Positions 61,394 to 62,127 of a stretch of 62,127 nucleotides of DNA are shown piece after piece. The position numbers were made by a program, and so were the translations under genes. Numbering within the stretch: position 1 is the stretch's first letter; every line of letters begins with the position of its first letter. Origin of the DNA: Lachnospiraceae bacterium (lineage in GTDB: Bacteria; Bacillota_A; Clostridia; Lachnospirales; Lachnospiraceae); the NCBI GenBank assembly GCA_009911175.1, contig QXWX01000040.1:1-62127 (forward strand), in the 5' to 3' direction. The notes below the pieces were generated by a model. It was not told the DNA's origin and made no database searches. It was given only the letters and a program-made list of their open reading frames with translations.

Positions 61394-62068
61394 ATGGATG
61401 ATAATATAAGAAGAGAGAAAATGAAAATATCCGTGCTGAATACGACAGATGAGCCGGAGCATTTCCATCAGGATATTGAACTGCTGTACGTGCTCGAGGG
61501 CACCATGGATGTGACAATCGGGGAGCAGGTGACCCATATGGAGCCGGAGGATGTACTGGTGGTGAACGCAAATAAACGGCATCAGCTGAAAGGCTCCGGA
61601 GACATTTTATACGTGCGGTTTTCTATCCTGTATCAGATGGTCAGCGATGTGTTCCGGAGTATGGATGTCATTTTCTGGTGCGATTCTACGAGAGGACAGA
61701 GCGAGCGGTACAACCAGCTTCGGGATACGCTGAAAATCCTTTTGAACCACTATCTGGAGACCCGGGGAAATTCGGCCAACTTCGGACATATCGGGCTGTG
61801 CTACCGTGTCCTCGACATTTTGTCCATGTATTTTCTTGTGCAGGCGTCAGATAAGGAAAACCTGGATGATAAGGAAAAATTTGAGGAGCGGATCCAGCAG
61901 ATCAATAACTATATCCGGGCAAATTATAACCAGCCCATCAGCCTGAAAGAGCTGGCGGACAAGCTGTATCTCTCCAATGGCTATCTTTCCCGGTTTTTTA
62001 AACGGAATTATGGCATGAGCTTTGCGGAATACCTGACCAATATCCGGCTGTACAGGATTGAAAGGTGA
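61394..62068 (+). CDS. AraC family regulator, C-terminally truncated
   Basis: A 224-residue protein if started at ATG 61394 behind CAGGAGA. The cupin part ('PEHFHQDIELLYVLEGTMDV', 'EPEDVLVVNANKRHQL') and the first helix-turn-helix ('ISLKELADKLYLSNGYLSRF') are intact. The protein stops at 'YLTNIRLYRIER', just where the linker to the second helix-turn-helix should begin, and the bases after it are AT-rich and non-coding. In Lachnospiraceae many proteins with this front half are AraC-GH39 fusions of about 800 residues. It is probably cut by an insertion or deletion near 62050. Confidence 0.75.
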   Translation: MDDNIRREKMKISVLNTTDEPEHFHQDIELLYVLEGTMDVTIGEQVTHMEPEDVLVVNANKRHQLKGSGDILYVRFSILYQMVSDVFRSMDVIFWCDSTRGQSERYNQLRDTLKILLNHYLETRGNSANFGHIGLCYRVLDILSMYFLVQASDKENLDDKEKFEERIQQINNYIRANYNQPISLKELADKLYLSNGYLSRFFKRNYGMSFAEYLTNIRLYRIER

Positions 62069-62127
62069 AATTTTTTCGCACTAAAAAAGTAAATAACTAC
62101 TGTTGTTTGAGGCGGTTTGTGATAAAA

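Noticed and set aside
1..62127. CRISPR array, tRNA or rRNA genes
   Set aside because: No regularly spaced repeats of 24-40 bases, no cloverleaf with T-loop signature and no rRNA-like stretch were noticed by eye; a tRNAscan or Infernal run would be decisive.

Overview
The window looks like a chromosome segment of a gut Clostridia species, most likely Lachnospiraceae. This rests on gene content and style only: AGGAGG-type ribosome binding sites, sigma-A promoters, many AraC and LysR regulators beside glycoside hydrolase genes, Bce- and Ytr-type Firmicute transporters, and two DUF1703-type AAA/PD-(D/E)XK proteins. No rRNA, tRNA, CRISPR array, integrase or intact transposase was seen.

Layout. 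0-1.4 kb: end of a GH65 phosphorylase plus a HAD hydrolase. 1.7-3.7 kb: YtrA-type regulator with its ABC transporter, behind a textbook promoter and operator. 3.9-6.8 kb: a three-gene operon (Gfo/Idh/MocA dehydrogenase, small DUF6379-like beta subunit, TIM-barrel alpha subunit) with the architecture of the DgpA-DgpB-DgpC C-deglycosylation system of puerarin-degrading gut bacteria. 7-15.2 kb: AlbA_2/HTH protein, AEC transporter with LysR, GDSL hydrolase, and an AraC/GH35 pair. 15.5-22.6 kb: a redox operon of FAD reductase, nitroreductase, SnoaL-like protein, ROK kinase, NuoG/GltD-like flavo-iron-sulfur protein and a NuoF-like iron-sulfur protein. 22.6-34.8 kb: two AAA/PD-(D/E)XK paralogues flanking a sugar ABC importer, AraC, LysR and a GH36 alpha-galactosidase.

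34.9-36.6 kb holds decayed GPH-symporter and GH39 fragments. 36.6-39.5 kb holds an AlbA_2/HTH protein with an out-of-frame 13-bp tandem repeat, then an AraC regulator. 39.6-47.4 kb is an island of different base composition: radical SAM-nitroreductase fusion, broken HxlR and MarR genes, an FtsX-type ABC exporter with a two-component system whose kinase is frameshifted, and an IS66 remnant. 47.6-52.1 kb: MoxR-DUF58-transglutaminase operon, last gene frameshifted. 52.4-55.2 kb: a large GH106-like enzyme. 55.3-59.9 kb: a BceRS-BceAB detoxification module split by a MITE-like repeat. 60.2-62.1 kb: a sugar isomerase/epimerase and a truncated AraC regulator.

My reading is that 3.9-22.6 kb is a catabolic locus for plant glycosides. 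The dehydrogenase would oxidise the sugar ring, the B/C pair would release the aglycone, hydrolases and importers would handle sugars, and the flavin/iron-sulfur proteins would feed electrons to reductases acting on aglycones. Substrates are inferred. The most unusual unexplained signals are a recurring structured element (outer stem plus two hairpins) before the beta-subunit and nitroreductase genes, with a partial third copy before the GDSL gene; two MITE-like elements; and the frame-breaking 13-bp repeat. Several genes carry single-base frameshifts, so some could be sequencing errors.
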